A stretch of DNA of 62,500 bases, from positions 34,524,832 through 34,587,331 of the forward strand of contig NC_135549.1 of assembly GCF_964340395.1 (NCBI RefSeq), read 5' to 3'. A program made the position numbers and the translations under genes. The stretch comes from Glandiceps talaboti. Its lineage: Eukaryota > Hemichordata > Enteropneusta > Spengelidae. The notes below the pieces were generated by a model. It did not search any database. It was not told the origin of the DNA and worked only from the letters and a program-made list of their open reading frames with translations. This document shows, one piece after another, positions 13,501-62,322 of this stretch (position 1 is the stretch's first letter; every line of letters starts with the position of its first letter).

Positions 13501-15660
13501 CAGTATCGGACTGTCACTATCTATTTCTAGTACTACGAGCACTGCTACAGACTATTTCCAGTATCGGACTGTCACTATCTATTTCTAGTACTACGAGCAC
13601 TGCTACAGACTATTTCCAGTATCGGACTGTCACTATCTAGTTCTAGTACTACGAGCACTGCTAGAGACTATTTCCAGTATCGGACTGTCACTATCTAGTT
13701 CTAGTACTACGAACACTGCTGGAGACTATTTCCAGTATCGGACTGTCACTATCTATTTCTAGTACTACGAACACTGCTACAGACTATTTCCAGTATCGGA
13801 CTGTCACTATCTAGTTCTAGTACTACGAACACTGCTACAGACTATTTCCAGTATCGGAATGTCACTATCTAGTTCTAGTACTACGAACACTGCTGGAGAC
13901 TATTTCCAGTATCGGACTGTCAGTATCTAGTTCTAGTACTACGAACACTGCTGGAGACTATTTCCAGTATCGGACTATCACTATCTATTTCTACTACTAC
14001 GAGCACTGCTAGAGACTATTTCTAGTATCGGACTGTCACTATCTAGTTCTAGTACTACGAACACTGCTGGAGACTATTTCCAGTATCGGACTGTCACTAT
14101 CTAGTTCTAGTACTACGAACACTGCTAGAGACTATTTCTAGTATCGGACTGTCACTATCTAGTTCTAGTACTACGAACACTGCTAGAGACTATTTCTAGT
14201 ATCGGACTGTCACTATCTAGTTCTACTACTACGAACACTGCTACAGACTATTTCCAGTATCGGACTGTCACTATCTAGTTCTAGTACTACGAACACTGCT
14301 GGAGACTATTTCCAGTATCGGACTGTCACTATCTAGTTCTAGTACTACGAACACTGCTGGAGACTATTTCCAGTATCGGACTGTCACTATCTAGTTCTAG
14401 TACTACGAACACTGCTGGAGACTATTTCCAGTATCGGACTGTCACTATCTAGTTCTAGTACTACGAACACTGCTGGAGACTATTTCCAGTATCGGACTGT
14501 CACTATCTAGTTCTAGTACTACGAACACTGCTGGAGACTATTTCCAGTATCGGACTGTCACTATCTAGTTCTAGTACTACGAACACTGCTGGAGACTATT
14601 TCCAGTATCGGACTGTCACTATCTAGTTCTAGTACTACGAGCACTGCTGGAGACTATTTCCAGTATCGGACTGTCACTATCTAGTTCTAGTACTACGAAC
14701 ACTGCTACAGACTATTTCCAGTATCGGACTGTCCCTATCTAGTTCTAGTACCACGAACACTGCTGGAGACTATTTCCAGTATCGGACTGTCACTATCTAG
14801 TTCTAGTACTACGAACACTGCTGGAGACTATTTCCAGTATCGGACTGTCACTATCTAGTTCTAGTACTACGAACACTGCTGGAGACTATTTCCAGTATCG
14901 GACTGTCACTATCTAGTTCTAGTACTACGAACACTGCTGGAGACTATTTCCAGTATCGGACTGTCACTATCTAGTTCTAGTACTACGAACACTGCTAGAG
15001 ACTATTTCCAGTATCGGACTGTCACTATCTAGTTCTAGTACTACGAGCACTGCTACAGACTATTTCCAGTATCGGACTGTCACTATCTAGTTCTAGTACT
15101 ACGAACACTGCTACAGACTATTTCCAGTATCGGACTGTCACTATCTAGTTCTAGTACTACGAACACTGCTGGAGACTATTTCCAGTATCGGACTGTCACT
15201 ATCTATTTCTAGTACTACGAACACTGCTGGAGACTATTTCCCGTATCGGACTGTCACTATCTAGTTCTAGTACTACGAACACTGCTACAGACTATTTCCA
15301 GTATCGGACTGTCACTATCTAGTTCTAGTACTACGAACACTGCTACAGACTATTTCCAGTATCGGACTGTCACTATCTAGTTCTAGTACTACGAACACTG
15401 CTGGAGACTATTTCCAGTATCGGACTGTCACTATCTAGTTCTAGTACTACGAACACTGCTGGAGACTATTTCCCGTATCGGATTGTCACTATCTAGTTCT
15501 AGTACTACGAACACTGCTGGAGACTATTTCCAGTATCGGACTGTCACTATCTAGTTCTAGTACTACGAACACTGCTACAGACTATTTCCAGTATCGGACT
15601 GTCACTATCTAGTTCTAGTACTATGAACACTGCTAGAGACTATTTCCAGTATCGGACTGT
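4588..15660 (+). repeat. 58-bp satellite array (about 191 monomers) inside the LINE 3' UTR
   Basis: The monomer contains ctagttctagtactacgaac, actgctacagactatttcca and gtatcggactgtcactat. From gactgtcact at 4631 to gactgt at 15655 is 11024 bp, i.e. 190 periods of 58 plus one 6-bp insertion in the second unit and two single-base deletions (near 6683 and 10160). Variation is therefore almost only substitutions. Recurrent alternatives are tacag/tggag/tagag after actgc, aac/agc, and ctagt/ctatt. The first monomer (about 4588-4645) is strongly diverged. No long ORF survives and there are no unique spacers. Confidence 0.97.
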
Positions 15661-15820
15661 TAGCTTCATGCATTAAATGATTTTAGTTACTTCAGATCTG
15701 TCTTATTTTGCATTTGTGCATTATTGTAAAGCGTTGTGGATAATGTTTTCGTTGACATATTGCTATATATATATAAAAAAAAAACAATTCTAAAAAACTA
15801 ATTCTAATTCTAACATCGGC
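15661..15820 (+). mobile_element. LINE 3' terminus with short A-rich/(aattct)n tail
   Basis: After the last 58-bp unit the sequence reads attgtaaagcgttgtggata, then gacatattgctatatatata, a run of ten A and an aattct-type tail. The 'gtaaagcg...gctatata' layout plus a microsatellite tail is typical of CR1/L2-type 3' ends. It makes the satellite internal to the LINE copy's 3' UTR. Confidence 0.6.
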
Positions 15821-15839
15821 GATTTAGACTATATTTGTC

Positions 15840-16035
15840 GATTTTTAAGGGCACTTCCTGTATTCATTTACCTACCCATCCCTGCTGTTATCTTTGTAAT
15901 ATACATCATCATTTCACTATTGCTGAGGGCGTGGTTATGGCTGCTCGGGTCAAATGTGTCAAAATGTTTTCAACAATAATTGCAGAATAACACCTCTAGA
16001 AAAATCCCCACGAAGTTTCAACCCCATTCACCATG
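15840..16035 (+). mobile_element. Fragment of the HINE-like dispersed element
   Basis: Carries cccatccctgctgttatctt, the 'ttgctgagggcgtggttatgg' region and tgcagaataacacctctag, all seen in the full copies at 28188-30224 and 39604-40290. Both ends are missing. Confidence 0.55.
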
Positions 16036-16077
16036 CAGTTTCAAGATATGTTTTTTAAAACTAAAATTGACATTTTT

Positions 16078-16860
16078 ACCTCCCGTAAGGGGAGGTATTG
16101 AAATGGCGATGTCTGTGTGTCCGTCCGTCCGTCTGTGTGGTGTGTCTGTCTGTGTCACCATTTTCACCTGGCTCATAATGAAATTTGCAACACATCTTCC
16201 ATATGCTGATGCAAGAACTGATTAGATTTTGGTAAATATCCAATGAACATTAATTAGTTATTTGCATAATTAATGGTTTTGAGTAATTAGGCTATATCTT
16301 TGGAACACATACTTCAAATTCAATATAATTTGGTTCATATGTTAACATAACAAAGTGCATATATCTTATAAAGTTTGCTGATTTAGCCTAACACTTTCAT
16401 GAATAATTTGCATAATTAATGTCTAGGTTATTAGGCAAAAATGAATACTTCAATTTCAATATAATTTAGTACATACATTAACCATTACTAAGCACATATG
16501 TCCTATAAAGTTTATTGATATAGATTAGTTTTAATGAATAATTTGCATAATCAATGACTCGGTAATTCGGCTTTATCTTAAGAATGCATGCTTGAAATTT
16601 CATAGAATTTGGTGCATATACCAACCATAACAATGCACACAAGTTTGTTGACATAGTCTTTACTTTTAATGAGTAATTTGAATAATTAATGATCTTCAGT
16701 AATTAAGCTATATCATTCTTTGGAATGCAAATTTCAAATTCCATATAATTTGGCAAATACATCAACCATGACAAAGCACACATCCTCTTAAGCCTGTTGA
16801 TATAGTTTTTAATTGTATGACTAATTTGCATAATTAACAAGCGACTTATCTGTCAGAATA
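16078..16860 (+). repeat. Dispersed element with 'cctcccgtaaggggagg' head and ~125-bp internal periods
   Basis: Begins with a short hairpin (cctcccgtaaggggagg), a tgtctgtgtgtccgtccgtc microsatellite and caccattttcacctggctc. About five diverged periods of 120-130 bp follow, each containing aatttgcataattaatg, ggtaattaggctatat and cttcaaattcaatataattt. A shorter related copy lies at 33105-33300. Non-coding. Many periods contain the octamer ATTTGCAT. Confidence 0.6.
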
Positions 16861-19170
16861 GCTCCGCTGTTTTGTTTTTTTTAATTTAATTTTTTATTTT
16901 GGTGACATGTAGAAGTGGTTCAGTTCTTCAGCTCTTCACTATGCAGTTTTGTTTTAGCGATGCAATAAAGTGGTTAGTGGTTTCATATGATGTCTCACTA
17001 TCAAACACATTTTACACAGAAGTTGGTAATGTATATATTGTACTTATATACCATAGTCACCATTTTATCACAAAAATCTACTGTTATGAAAAATTGCACA
17101 AAATCTCTGAAAAAAATGACTGGGAAATGCACACAAGAAAAAGAAAAAAAAGAGGATTTTGAGGTTGGCTATAAATAATTCCAGTGTCTTACAGCTTTAA
17201 TCCTGGAAAATTTTAATGATGAATGAAATAAACTAGGGATCTAAAATAATTTTGAGGCAATTTGAATTTGAATTTTCCAGTAACAAATTTACCAAGTCAA
17301 CAACATTCAACTTGTACTAGTTGTAGTAGATATATATAGGGAAGAAATGTATTAATCGCCATATCTTAGTTTCCGTACGGCGACAATTCCTAGTACCCGA
17401 AGAGAGTCATTCTCAGCCAATTCAGGGTTCGACACTGGAGTAAAAAAGTCCCTATCCCACAGGACTAGTAAAATTGATAACGTAGTAGTCCTGCAAAAAA
17501 TTTGGTGGTCCTATCTTTAAGTGCTTTCGCTTGTTCACTTAGGCTCTTCATCTCTCTTAGTTTTTGCTCTACTTCTAATTCACTTTTCCAAACCCCATAT
17601 TTATTTCAAACCCTGTGTTGTAATTGAACTGTCTATTTCTTTGTAGTTGTTTGTGCATCATCAACTCCTTACTGTAATTTTATTCTCTTTTTTATGTTTT
17701 GGAGCTTCTTCTCTTTTTTGTTGCTTTCTGTGAGTAGTTTGTCTTAATGGGGGGGGGGGGTAATAAGATATTATGTGGTCTTATTTCTAGCTTAAATAGT
17801 ACATAACATTTCTGGTACAATTTCTAACTATTGCATTTTTAAAAGACAAAAAATTACCTTCCCATAGAGCAAGTCTTTATAGTGTTGTCCTTAGTGCATA
17901 TTAGAATGTATTTACAACATAAAAATAAATAAATTTGAAGGTTATCAGCAGTGACAGCAAAATTTTGTTACTAATTACATGTACAAGTCACTTCGTCTAT
18001 TTTCGTGTCTATGTACTTCCGGGTTGACATAAACGTTAAACGTGATACAGTCGGCCCTATAATTACTAAGAAATGACAAAACCGTTCGCAAAATCAGGAT
18101 TTTAATTTTTCAAACTGAATGTCAATATCCACTACACATTCAATAACTGGTTTCGTGTATTTAGAAATGTGCCCCAAAACATGAACACGGAACACGGAAT
18201 CGTGTCAGTGTTACTAAGCCAAGTTAGCAGTTTCATTGTAGGCTGTAAGTTGTACTGGTAAAAAAAACGATCATCACATGTAGGAAGTACAAAAACATAG
18301 AACACGTTGTTTTCTTGCTGAATAAACTCACTGAAATAACAATACGGTCAAATTGCGTCTTCGATTTTGACAGCCACCATTATGATTGAGCTTCACTCAG
18401 TTCCGTTGAACGTGGCCGGGCCCGGGCGAACGCCGACATTCAATTTGTACAGCGTTTTTACAAAGGGAGCTCGTCAATAACCTACCGAATAATTAACTCA
18501 GAAATGTAGTTTAAATACTAACTGATCTAAAAATTACTGTTTAGAAAGACTACACATCCGTACATAAATACGAATGCGACAAAGATTTCAACTTTACTTG
18601 TTACAGTGTGGAGGCCAGCCTTACCCTTATATACACATATCATCATACAACTAATTTTATTGGCTATAATATTAGCTACATTTGAAAGGTCTCACTTGAT
18701 TGGCTCACCCTTCGCTATTCCCGTTTTCAAGAGACACCCCGCAAGAATAAAGTGCCACGTAGTACAGCAATGGCGCGAGATCGCCTGTTGGGCGACTTTC
18801 CCACCGGGTGTGCTTTTCGAAAACTACACAACACATGATAAGCTTTTATGACACGGAATCATAGAAAATCTACCCTGTTTCCAAACTAATCGTAATTTTA
18901 TCGCGAATAGACAACCGGAGTTGGTCAAAATAGCAAATTAAAAATCAAATGAATTTTACTATGACCGTGAATTCATATAGCCGGTGGTTTGAATTCTGAG
19001 CTCCCTAATATACGTATACCTATCGAAAAGATACTATCCCGTCGGACTACCTGCAATGGGCATTTTAGTAACCTCTCACTTGATCATGAGGTGCATATAC
19101 TGGAATGAACCATTCTGTAGGAGGGTGGAGAATTTGAATTGAAGTTTACATACCTTTTTCGAACAAATAT
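16861..19170. other. No gene recognised; AT-rich with a small GC-rich patch
   Basis: A G11-12 tract lies near 17750. A minus-strand stretch near 17610-17470 reads a coiled-coil-like peptide (ELEVEQKLREMKSLSEQAKA) before a stop; it may be a relic. A GC-rich patch at 18410-18440 and inverted CCAAT boxes (ATTGG) near 18660 and 18700 could mark a promoter, but no adjoining gene is visible. Confidence 0.4.
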
Positions 19171-19680
19171 TTGTCATTTGGGCACACAATGCGTAGAATT
19201 AAGACTATAGCACATATTACATTGCTTGTTTGACGTCAATAGTGTCTTTTGAAAAGTTGCACTTTACCTAAAGTCTCGCGGACTGATTTCCAATATGGCG
19301 TCGGTCATAATGCTCATTAACATATTCATTTTTTTTTTCAAATTACACAAAAAAAATCATAAAAAATAGAAGAGAAGACATGCTGACTTGAAATTAACAA
19401 ATCTAAGTAAGCTACCCTCTGTGCATCAACACACCATATATCAAAGCAATCTGACTTGAAGTATATGAGGAGTTGATGAAAATGTCATTTTTGGAAAAAA
19501 AATCATAAAAAATTGAAAATGGCAAAGATCAACTTGGCATGAACAAATCTGAATAGCCTCCCCCCAGGGAACATGCACACCAAATATCGAAGTATTCTGG
19601 CTGTTACTTTCAGAGAAGATAGTGAAAATATAAAAGTTTGACGGACACCTATGATTCACCTATACACTCTATACTCTATA
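19170..19680 (+). repeat. Dispersed repeat family X, copy 1
   Basis: Shares gtgtcttttgaaa, aagctaccctctg, atatcaaagcaatc and atggcaaagatcaacttggcatgaacaaatctgaa with 45520-45970. No ORF or terminal structure identified. Confidence 0.55.
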
Positions 19681-19734
19681 CAACCTATACCACCTAAAGC
19701 TACGCTTTCAGCTTTCGCTGACAGCGGAGCTAAT

Positions 19735-20030
19735 GATTTTCGGTAATTCAGCTATTTCTTAAGAATGCAAACTTCAAATTTCAGATAATTTTGTATATGT
19801 ATTGATGGTTGATGGTAAAGAAGTGCAAAGCTTGATGTAACTTATAATAAATATGGGTAATTTGCATAATGAACATTTTTTTTAAATAATTAGGCAATAT
19901 GTTAACTGTGCAAGCTTCAAATTTCATTTAGTTTCATATAATTAATTTACCAATTAAGTGGTGTATCATGTATAATAGCTATAGCTTAGAATTTTGTATT
20001 CCAAGAATGTGTGTAGGCCCAAAAATCTAT
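19735..20030 (+). repeat. Fragment of the 'AATTTGCATAATTAATG' family
   Basis: Contains cggtaattcagctatttctt, gcaaacttcaaatttcagat and gggtaatttgcataatgaac, as in the periods at 16200-16860. Confidence 0.5.
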
Positions 20031-20034
20031 GGTT

Positions 20035-20722
20035 TTGTACTTAGTCAGTTTTCAGTTTAAATCAGGTTAGACCTTATTTGCATATCGCTAATGGGATTAT
20101 CATGTTGTGAATACAGCTTCATCTACACATGCCCAGATGCATCCCCATTATATTTCAGCCCAATCATAGATTTTTCACCAAAAAGACACATTTTAGCTCT
20201 AATTTGCATATCATTGATTGGATCATCATGTCATGAACAATTCTAGAACTTTCCAACCAAATGTCAGTCCAATCTGCCTAGTAGTTTTGGAATTAAAGTT
20301 GTTGTTTTTATACCAAAAAGACACATTTTCATACCTAATTTGCATATGATTGATGGGATCGTCATATGAACAATTCTTAATATAAACATCTTTTTTTTAA
20401 GAAGCTTCCAACCAAATTTCAGACCCATCTGCCAAGTTTTTTTGGTGTTTAACTTTTTTGACCAAATATCACATTTTTTAACCCAACGCACTCGTCACCG
20501 GTGGTAAGATCATTTTGATTTGAACAATTTCCCAACAAGACACCCAAGGTAATATATACACCAATATCATGGCATGATATTTATATCAGATGTTTGTTAT
20601 ATTTGACCAGTACTTCAAGTTGTTTACACACACACACACACACACATCCACAGAGAGAGAGAGACAGACACTTTGCCATGCCTATAGCACTACTGAACCT
20701 TATCAGTTCAATTGTACTAATA
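20035..20722 (+). mobile_element. HINE-like element, 3' portion with terminal hairpin
   Basis: Carries three internal periods with ctaatttgcatat and a 'ttttggaattaaagttgttg' phrase, then a (CA)n/(GA)n stretch, then tttgccatgcctatagcac and the terminal hairpin ending near 20720. The 5' part is missing. Confidence 0.65.
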
Positions 20723-21010
20723 TGCTATGAAGATAAACCAAATTTGGCTAGTTGACAGGCTTTCAAGTTCAAAGGTTAAGCTGATCTTTGATAACATGTG
20801 TTGGCACTTGAATGGTGGTGTCTCTATGTATTACAATTCCTAAGTTATGATGCAAATTGTGAAATTCTATCACAAATATGGCTGCTATTTGGCCATATTT
20901 GATTTTATGGCAAAACAAATAGACATGCATATATTTCACATATAACAGCATGTTACTTTTGTACCAGGTTTATTTAAAATCAGTTGGTACATGCCAGAGA
21001 TATGTGGGTG

Positions 21011-21056
<46 letters not shown>
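21011..21056 (+). repeat. (CA)23 microsatellite
   Basis: Nearly pure cacaca run in the 3' flank of LRGUK. It is not followed by the HINE terminal hairpin. Confidence 0.9.
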
Positions 21057-21058
<2 letters not shown>

Positions 21059-21700
21059 TGGAAGGAATCTAATGTAATAGTCCCCTCTGGGCAGAGCATG
21101 TTAGGGGCTAAAAATATCAGCAATATGCTTTGAGCATGAGAGAGAAATAACTACAAACAACACAGACAGTTTACAAAGTAGTTATACTTTAATATCACAC
21201 ACAGAAATTTGAGATTAAAATATACAGCATTAAAATATTGAGCAATAAGATACAATGGGATATGTGTGAACTGACTGATAGTTGAAATTATTTTAGATTA
21301 AAATTTGTATGTGTAGTTAGTGTCTTTCAGGAAATACAAAGTTTTACAACTCTGCTTTAGTATTGTATGATAAACTTGACACTAAATCGGTAATCTCAAA
21401 GTCACCATGACTACAGTTACCTTGACTACAGTTACCTTGACCAGATATACTCTCTGAATCTTATGCCACCTTACTTTGTGTCAATTTCTGGGAACTTTAC
21501 CAAAATTTAATATGAAAGAACTCATGGCTATATAGATATTCATATTTACAACAAATATTCAAACCAACCTTGCTATCATGTAAAACTTAAAACTAACTGT
21601 CAAACTTCAAGCTATGTTCTATCAGTGCTGGAGTATTGACTGACAAAGTCATCTTGTTCTCAACATACAAATGCTTCTATTTGTTTTTGTCTTGACACGC

Positions 21701-58559
<36,859 letters not shown>

Positions 58560-58679
58560 CTGAAAAGTTGAAACAAATACTAGAATTGGATTGGGAGTCA
58601 AATAAACTCAACACAAAAACACATCTATAGTCAATGACAAAATCATATACCTTATATTATACATCTCAGACAGTTTTCA

Positions 58680-58981
58680 TCTCTAATCAATTGATGTGTT
58701 GGCGAGAGTCCTGGTGGAACCATGTCCCTGAGACCTGCCTTTCTTTGAAGCATCTGTGAACAGTATCAGAGAGGCTTCTTGCTACTGAAGGGGTATACCC
58801 GCTAATGTGTTCCCTGGGACCTTCCACCAACTCATAATTGTCTAGCAAGACCTGTGTGACTGGTAACTTGAAGTCTACTGGAAGCCTGTGTGATTTCCAC
58901 AGGGACAGGGGAACCACTGTACAGGGCACATGAATGACTATGTCATCCACTGTGTTGTGACAAAGTGGGTGGGAGAGCTGT
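58680..58981 (-). pseudogene. Possible retroelement coding fragment
   Basis: An 87-codon minus-strand frame (VPLSLWKSHRLPVDFKLPVT, DNYELVEGPREHISGYTPSV) has protein-like composition. In another frame the end reads LFTDASKKG, resembling the 'TDAS..GWG' RNase H motif of DIRS-like or gypsy-like elements. A frameshift between them would make it a relic. Weakly supported. Confidence 0.3.
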
Positions 58982-58989
58982 AATCAATG

Positions 58990-60769
58990 AATCATAGTAT
59001 AGTGTAGTGTAGTGTAGTGTACTGTAGTGTTGCATATTGTAGTGTAGTGTAGCTTAGCATAGCATAGCATAGCATAGCATAGCATAGCATAGCATAAGCA
59101 AAGTATAGTATAGTATAGTATAGTATAGTATAGTATAGTATAGTATAGTATAGTATAGCATAGCATAGCATAGCATAGCATAGCATAAGCAAAGTATAGT
59201 ATAGTATAGTATAGAATAGTATAGTATAGTATAGTATAGTATAGTATAGTATAGTATAGTATAGCATAGCATAGCATAGCATAGCATAAGCAAAGTATAG
59301 TATAGTATAGTATAGTATAGTATAGTATAGTATAGTATACTATAGTATAGTATAGTATAGTATAGTATAGAATAGTATAGTATAGTATAGTATAGTATAG
59401 CATAGCATAAGTATAGTATAGTATAGTATAGCATAGCATAGCATAGCATAAGCAAAGTATAGTATAGTATAGTATAGAATAGTATAGTATAGTATAGTAT
59501 AGTACAGTATAGTATAGTATAGTATAGTATAGTATAGCATAGCATAGCATAGCATGGCATAAGCAAAGTATAGTATAGTATAGTATAGTATAGTATAGTA
59601 TAGTATAGTATAGTATAGTATAGTATAGTATAGTATAGAATAGTATAGTATAGTATAGTATAGTATAGTATAGTATAGTATAGTATAGTATAGTATAGTA
59701 TAGTATAGTATAGTATAGTATAGTATAGCATAGCATAAGTATAGTATAGTATAGTATAGTATAGTATAGTATAGTATAGTATAGTATAGTATAGTATAGT
59801 ATAGTATAGTACAGTATACAGTAGTATAGTATAAGTATAGTATAGTATAGTATAGCATAAGTATAAGTATGGTATGGTATAGTATAGTATAGTATAGTAT
59901 AGTAAAATATAGTATAGTATAGTATAGTATAGTATAGTACAGTATAGTATAGTATAGTTTAATATAGTATAGTATAGTATAGTATAGTATAGTATAGTAT
60001 AGTATAGTATAGTATAGTATAGTATAGTATAGAAGTATAGTATAGTATAGTACAGTATAGTATAGTATAGTACAGTATAGTATAGTTTAATATAGTATAG
60101 TATAGTATAGTATAGTATAGTATAGTATAGTATAGTACAGTACAGTATGGTATAGTATAGTATAGTACAGTATACAGTAGTATAGTATAAGTATAGTATA
60201 GTATAGTATAGTATAGTATAGTATAGTATAGTATAGTATAGTATAGTATAGTATAGTATAGTATAGTATAGTATAGTATAGTACAGTATACAGTAGTATA
60301 GTATAAGTATAGTATAGTATAGTATAGCATAAGTATAAGTATGGTATAGTATAGTATAGCATAGCATAAGTATAGTATAGTATAGTATAGTATAGTATAG
60401 TATAGTATAGTATAGTATAGTATAGTATAGTATAGTATAGTATAGTATAGTAAAGCATAGCATAAGTATAGTATAGTATAGTATAGTATAGAATAGTACA
60501 GTATAGTATAGTATAGTATAGTATAGTATAGTATATAGTATAGTACAGTATAGTATAGTATAGTATAGTATAAGTATAGTATAGTATAGTATAGTATAGT
60601 ATAGTATAGTATAGTATAGTATAGTATAGTATAGTATAGTACAGTACAGAATAGTATAGTATAGTATAGTACAGTACAGTACAGTATAGTATAGTATAGT
60701 AGTATAGTACAGTATAGTATAGTATAGTACAGTACAGTAGAGTATAGTATAGTATAGTATAGTACAGTT
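58990..60769 (+). repeat. (TATAG)n pentamer field with (TAGCA)n blocks
   Basis: Long TATAG runs are broken by TACAG, TAGCA and single-base changes. A composite motif, (tagca)n then taagcaaag then (tatag)n, recurs at 59095, 59186, 59287, 59449 and 59560. Because the pentamer lacks stops in some minus-strand frames, ORFs of up to 588 codons (YTIL repeats) appear; these are not genes. Confidence 0.97.
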
Positions 60770-61175
60770 TATAATATACCTAGTGATAATGCTGTGCCAT
60801 GATTCGCTAGAATCAGTCACGTGATAGGAAAATAGAATGACTATTTCCCTAGGGAAATAGTTCCATCAACTTTTACATGGTCACGTGACCACCGCGCGTT
60901 CACAGCAGGTCAAAATGGCAGCTTCTGACGATGTCGTCTGCCACCGTGAGTTCACAGCATGAGGTATATTATAAAACACATATTGCCTGGCCTATATTCG
61001 GGTTATAGCACCCGTTCATTACCCCCTCGTGACTGTGAGTTACCAGAATCACATGCTATTTCCCTTGGCCTTCGGCCTTTGGCCTCGAGAAATAGCATGT
61101 GATTCTGACAACTCACAGTCCCTCGGGTGTAATAAACGGGTGCTATAGCCCTCATGGCCAGGCAATATGTGTTCA
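60770..61175. mobile_element. Palindromic module, copy 2
   Basis: Same structure as 30327-30726 (TATAATATACCT start, large hairpin, end aatatgtgttca). Almost identical to copy 3, with changes such as gggttatag/gggctatag and cccttggcc/ccctcggcc. Confidence 0.9.
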
Positions 61176-61916
61176 ATAGTATAGTACAGTACAGTACAGT
61201 ACAGTATAGTATAGTATAGTATAGTAATATAGTACAGTATAGTACTGTATAGTACAGTATAGTACAGTACAGTACAGTACAGCACAGTATAGTATAGTAT
61301 AGTACAGTACAGTACAGTACAGTACAGTACAGTACAGTATAGTATAGTATAGTATAGTAATATAGTACAGTATAGTACAGTATAGTATAGTACAGTATAG
61401 TACAGTATATAGTACAGTATAGTATAGTATAGTATTGTATAATATAGACCAGTATAGTATAGTACAGTATAGTACAGTATAGTATAGTATAGTATAGTAC
61501 AGTAAAGTATAGTAGTATATGTATAGTACAGTATAGTATAGTATAGTATAGTATAGTATAGTATAGTATAGTACAGTACAGTACAGTATTGTATAGTATA
61601 GTACAGTACAGTACAGTACAGTACAGTACAGTATAGTATAGTATAGTATAGTATAGTATAGTATAGTATAGTATAGTATAGTATAGTATATTATAGTATA
61701 GTATAGTATAGTACAGTACAGTACAGTACAGTACAGTACAGTACAGTACAGTACAGTACAGTACAGTACAGTACAGTACAGTACAGTACAGTATAGTATA
61801 GTATAGTATAGTATAGTACAGTACAGAATAGTATAGTATAGTATAGTAGTATAGTACAGTATAGTATAGTATAGTACAGTACAGTAGAGTATAGTATAGT
61901 ATAGTATAGTACAGTT
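61176..61916 (+). repeat. (TATAG/TACAG)n pentamer block
   Basis: Mixed TATAG and TACAG runs with a long TACAG stretch near 61711-61790. The last 55-60 bases equal those before copy 2, showing that the block and module were duplicated together. Confidence 0.95.
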
Positions 61917-62322
61917 TATAATATACCTAGTGATAATGCTGTGCCATGATTCGCTAGAATCAGTCACGTGATAGGAAAATAGAATGACTATTTCCCTAGG
62001 GAAATAGTTCCATCAACTTTTACATGGTCACGTGACCACCGCGCGTTCACAGCAGGTCAAAATGGCAGCTTCTGACGATGTCGTCTGCCACCGTGAGTTC
62101 ACAGCATGAGGTATATTATAAAACACATATTGCCTGGCCTATATTCGGGCTATAGCACCCGTTCATTACCCCCTCGTGACTGTGAGTTACCAGAATCACA
62201 TGCTATTTCCCTCGGCCTTCGGCCTTTGGCCTCGAGAAATAGCATGTGATTCTGACAACTCACAGTCCCTCGGGTGTAATAAACGGGTGCTATAGCCCTC
62301 ATGGCCAGGCAATATGTGTTCA
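61917..62322. mobile_element. Palindromic module, copy 3
   Basis: Begins 1147 bp after copy 2 and is the same length (406 bp). Flanked on both sides by the pentamer array. Confidence 0.9.

Noticed and set aside
4588-15660. CRISPR-like array
   Set aside because: The repeats are head-to-tail without unique spacers, and the genome is eukaryotic with spliced genes and LINEs.
18350-18860. Promoter of an upstream gene (CCAAT boxes, GC patch)
   Set aside because: No coding exon, TATA-to-start arrangement or CpG island of convincing length is visible; kept only as a note.
59054-60820. 588-codon and other long minus-strand ORFs (YTILYYTIL repeats)
   Set aside because: They are the by-product of a pentamer with no stop in these frames; copies in several frames overlap and composition is purely repeat-driven.
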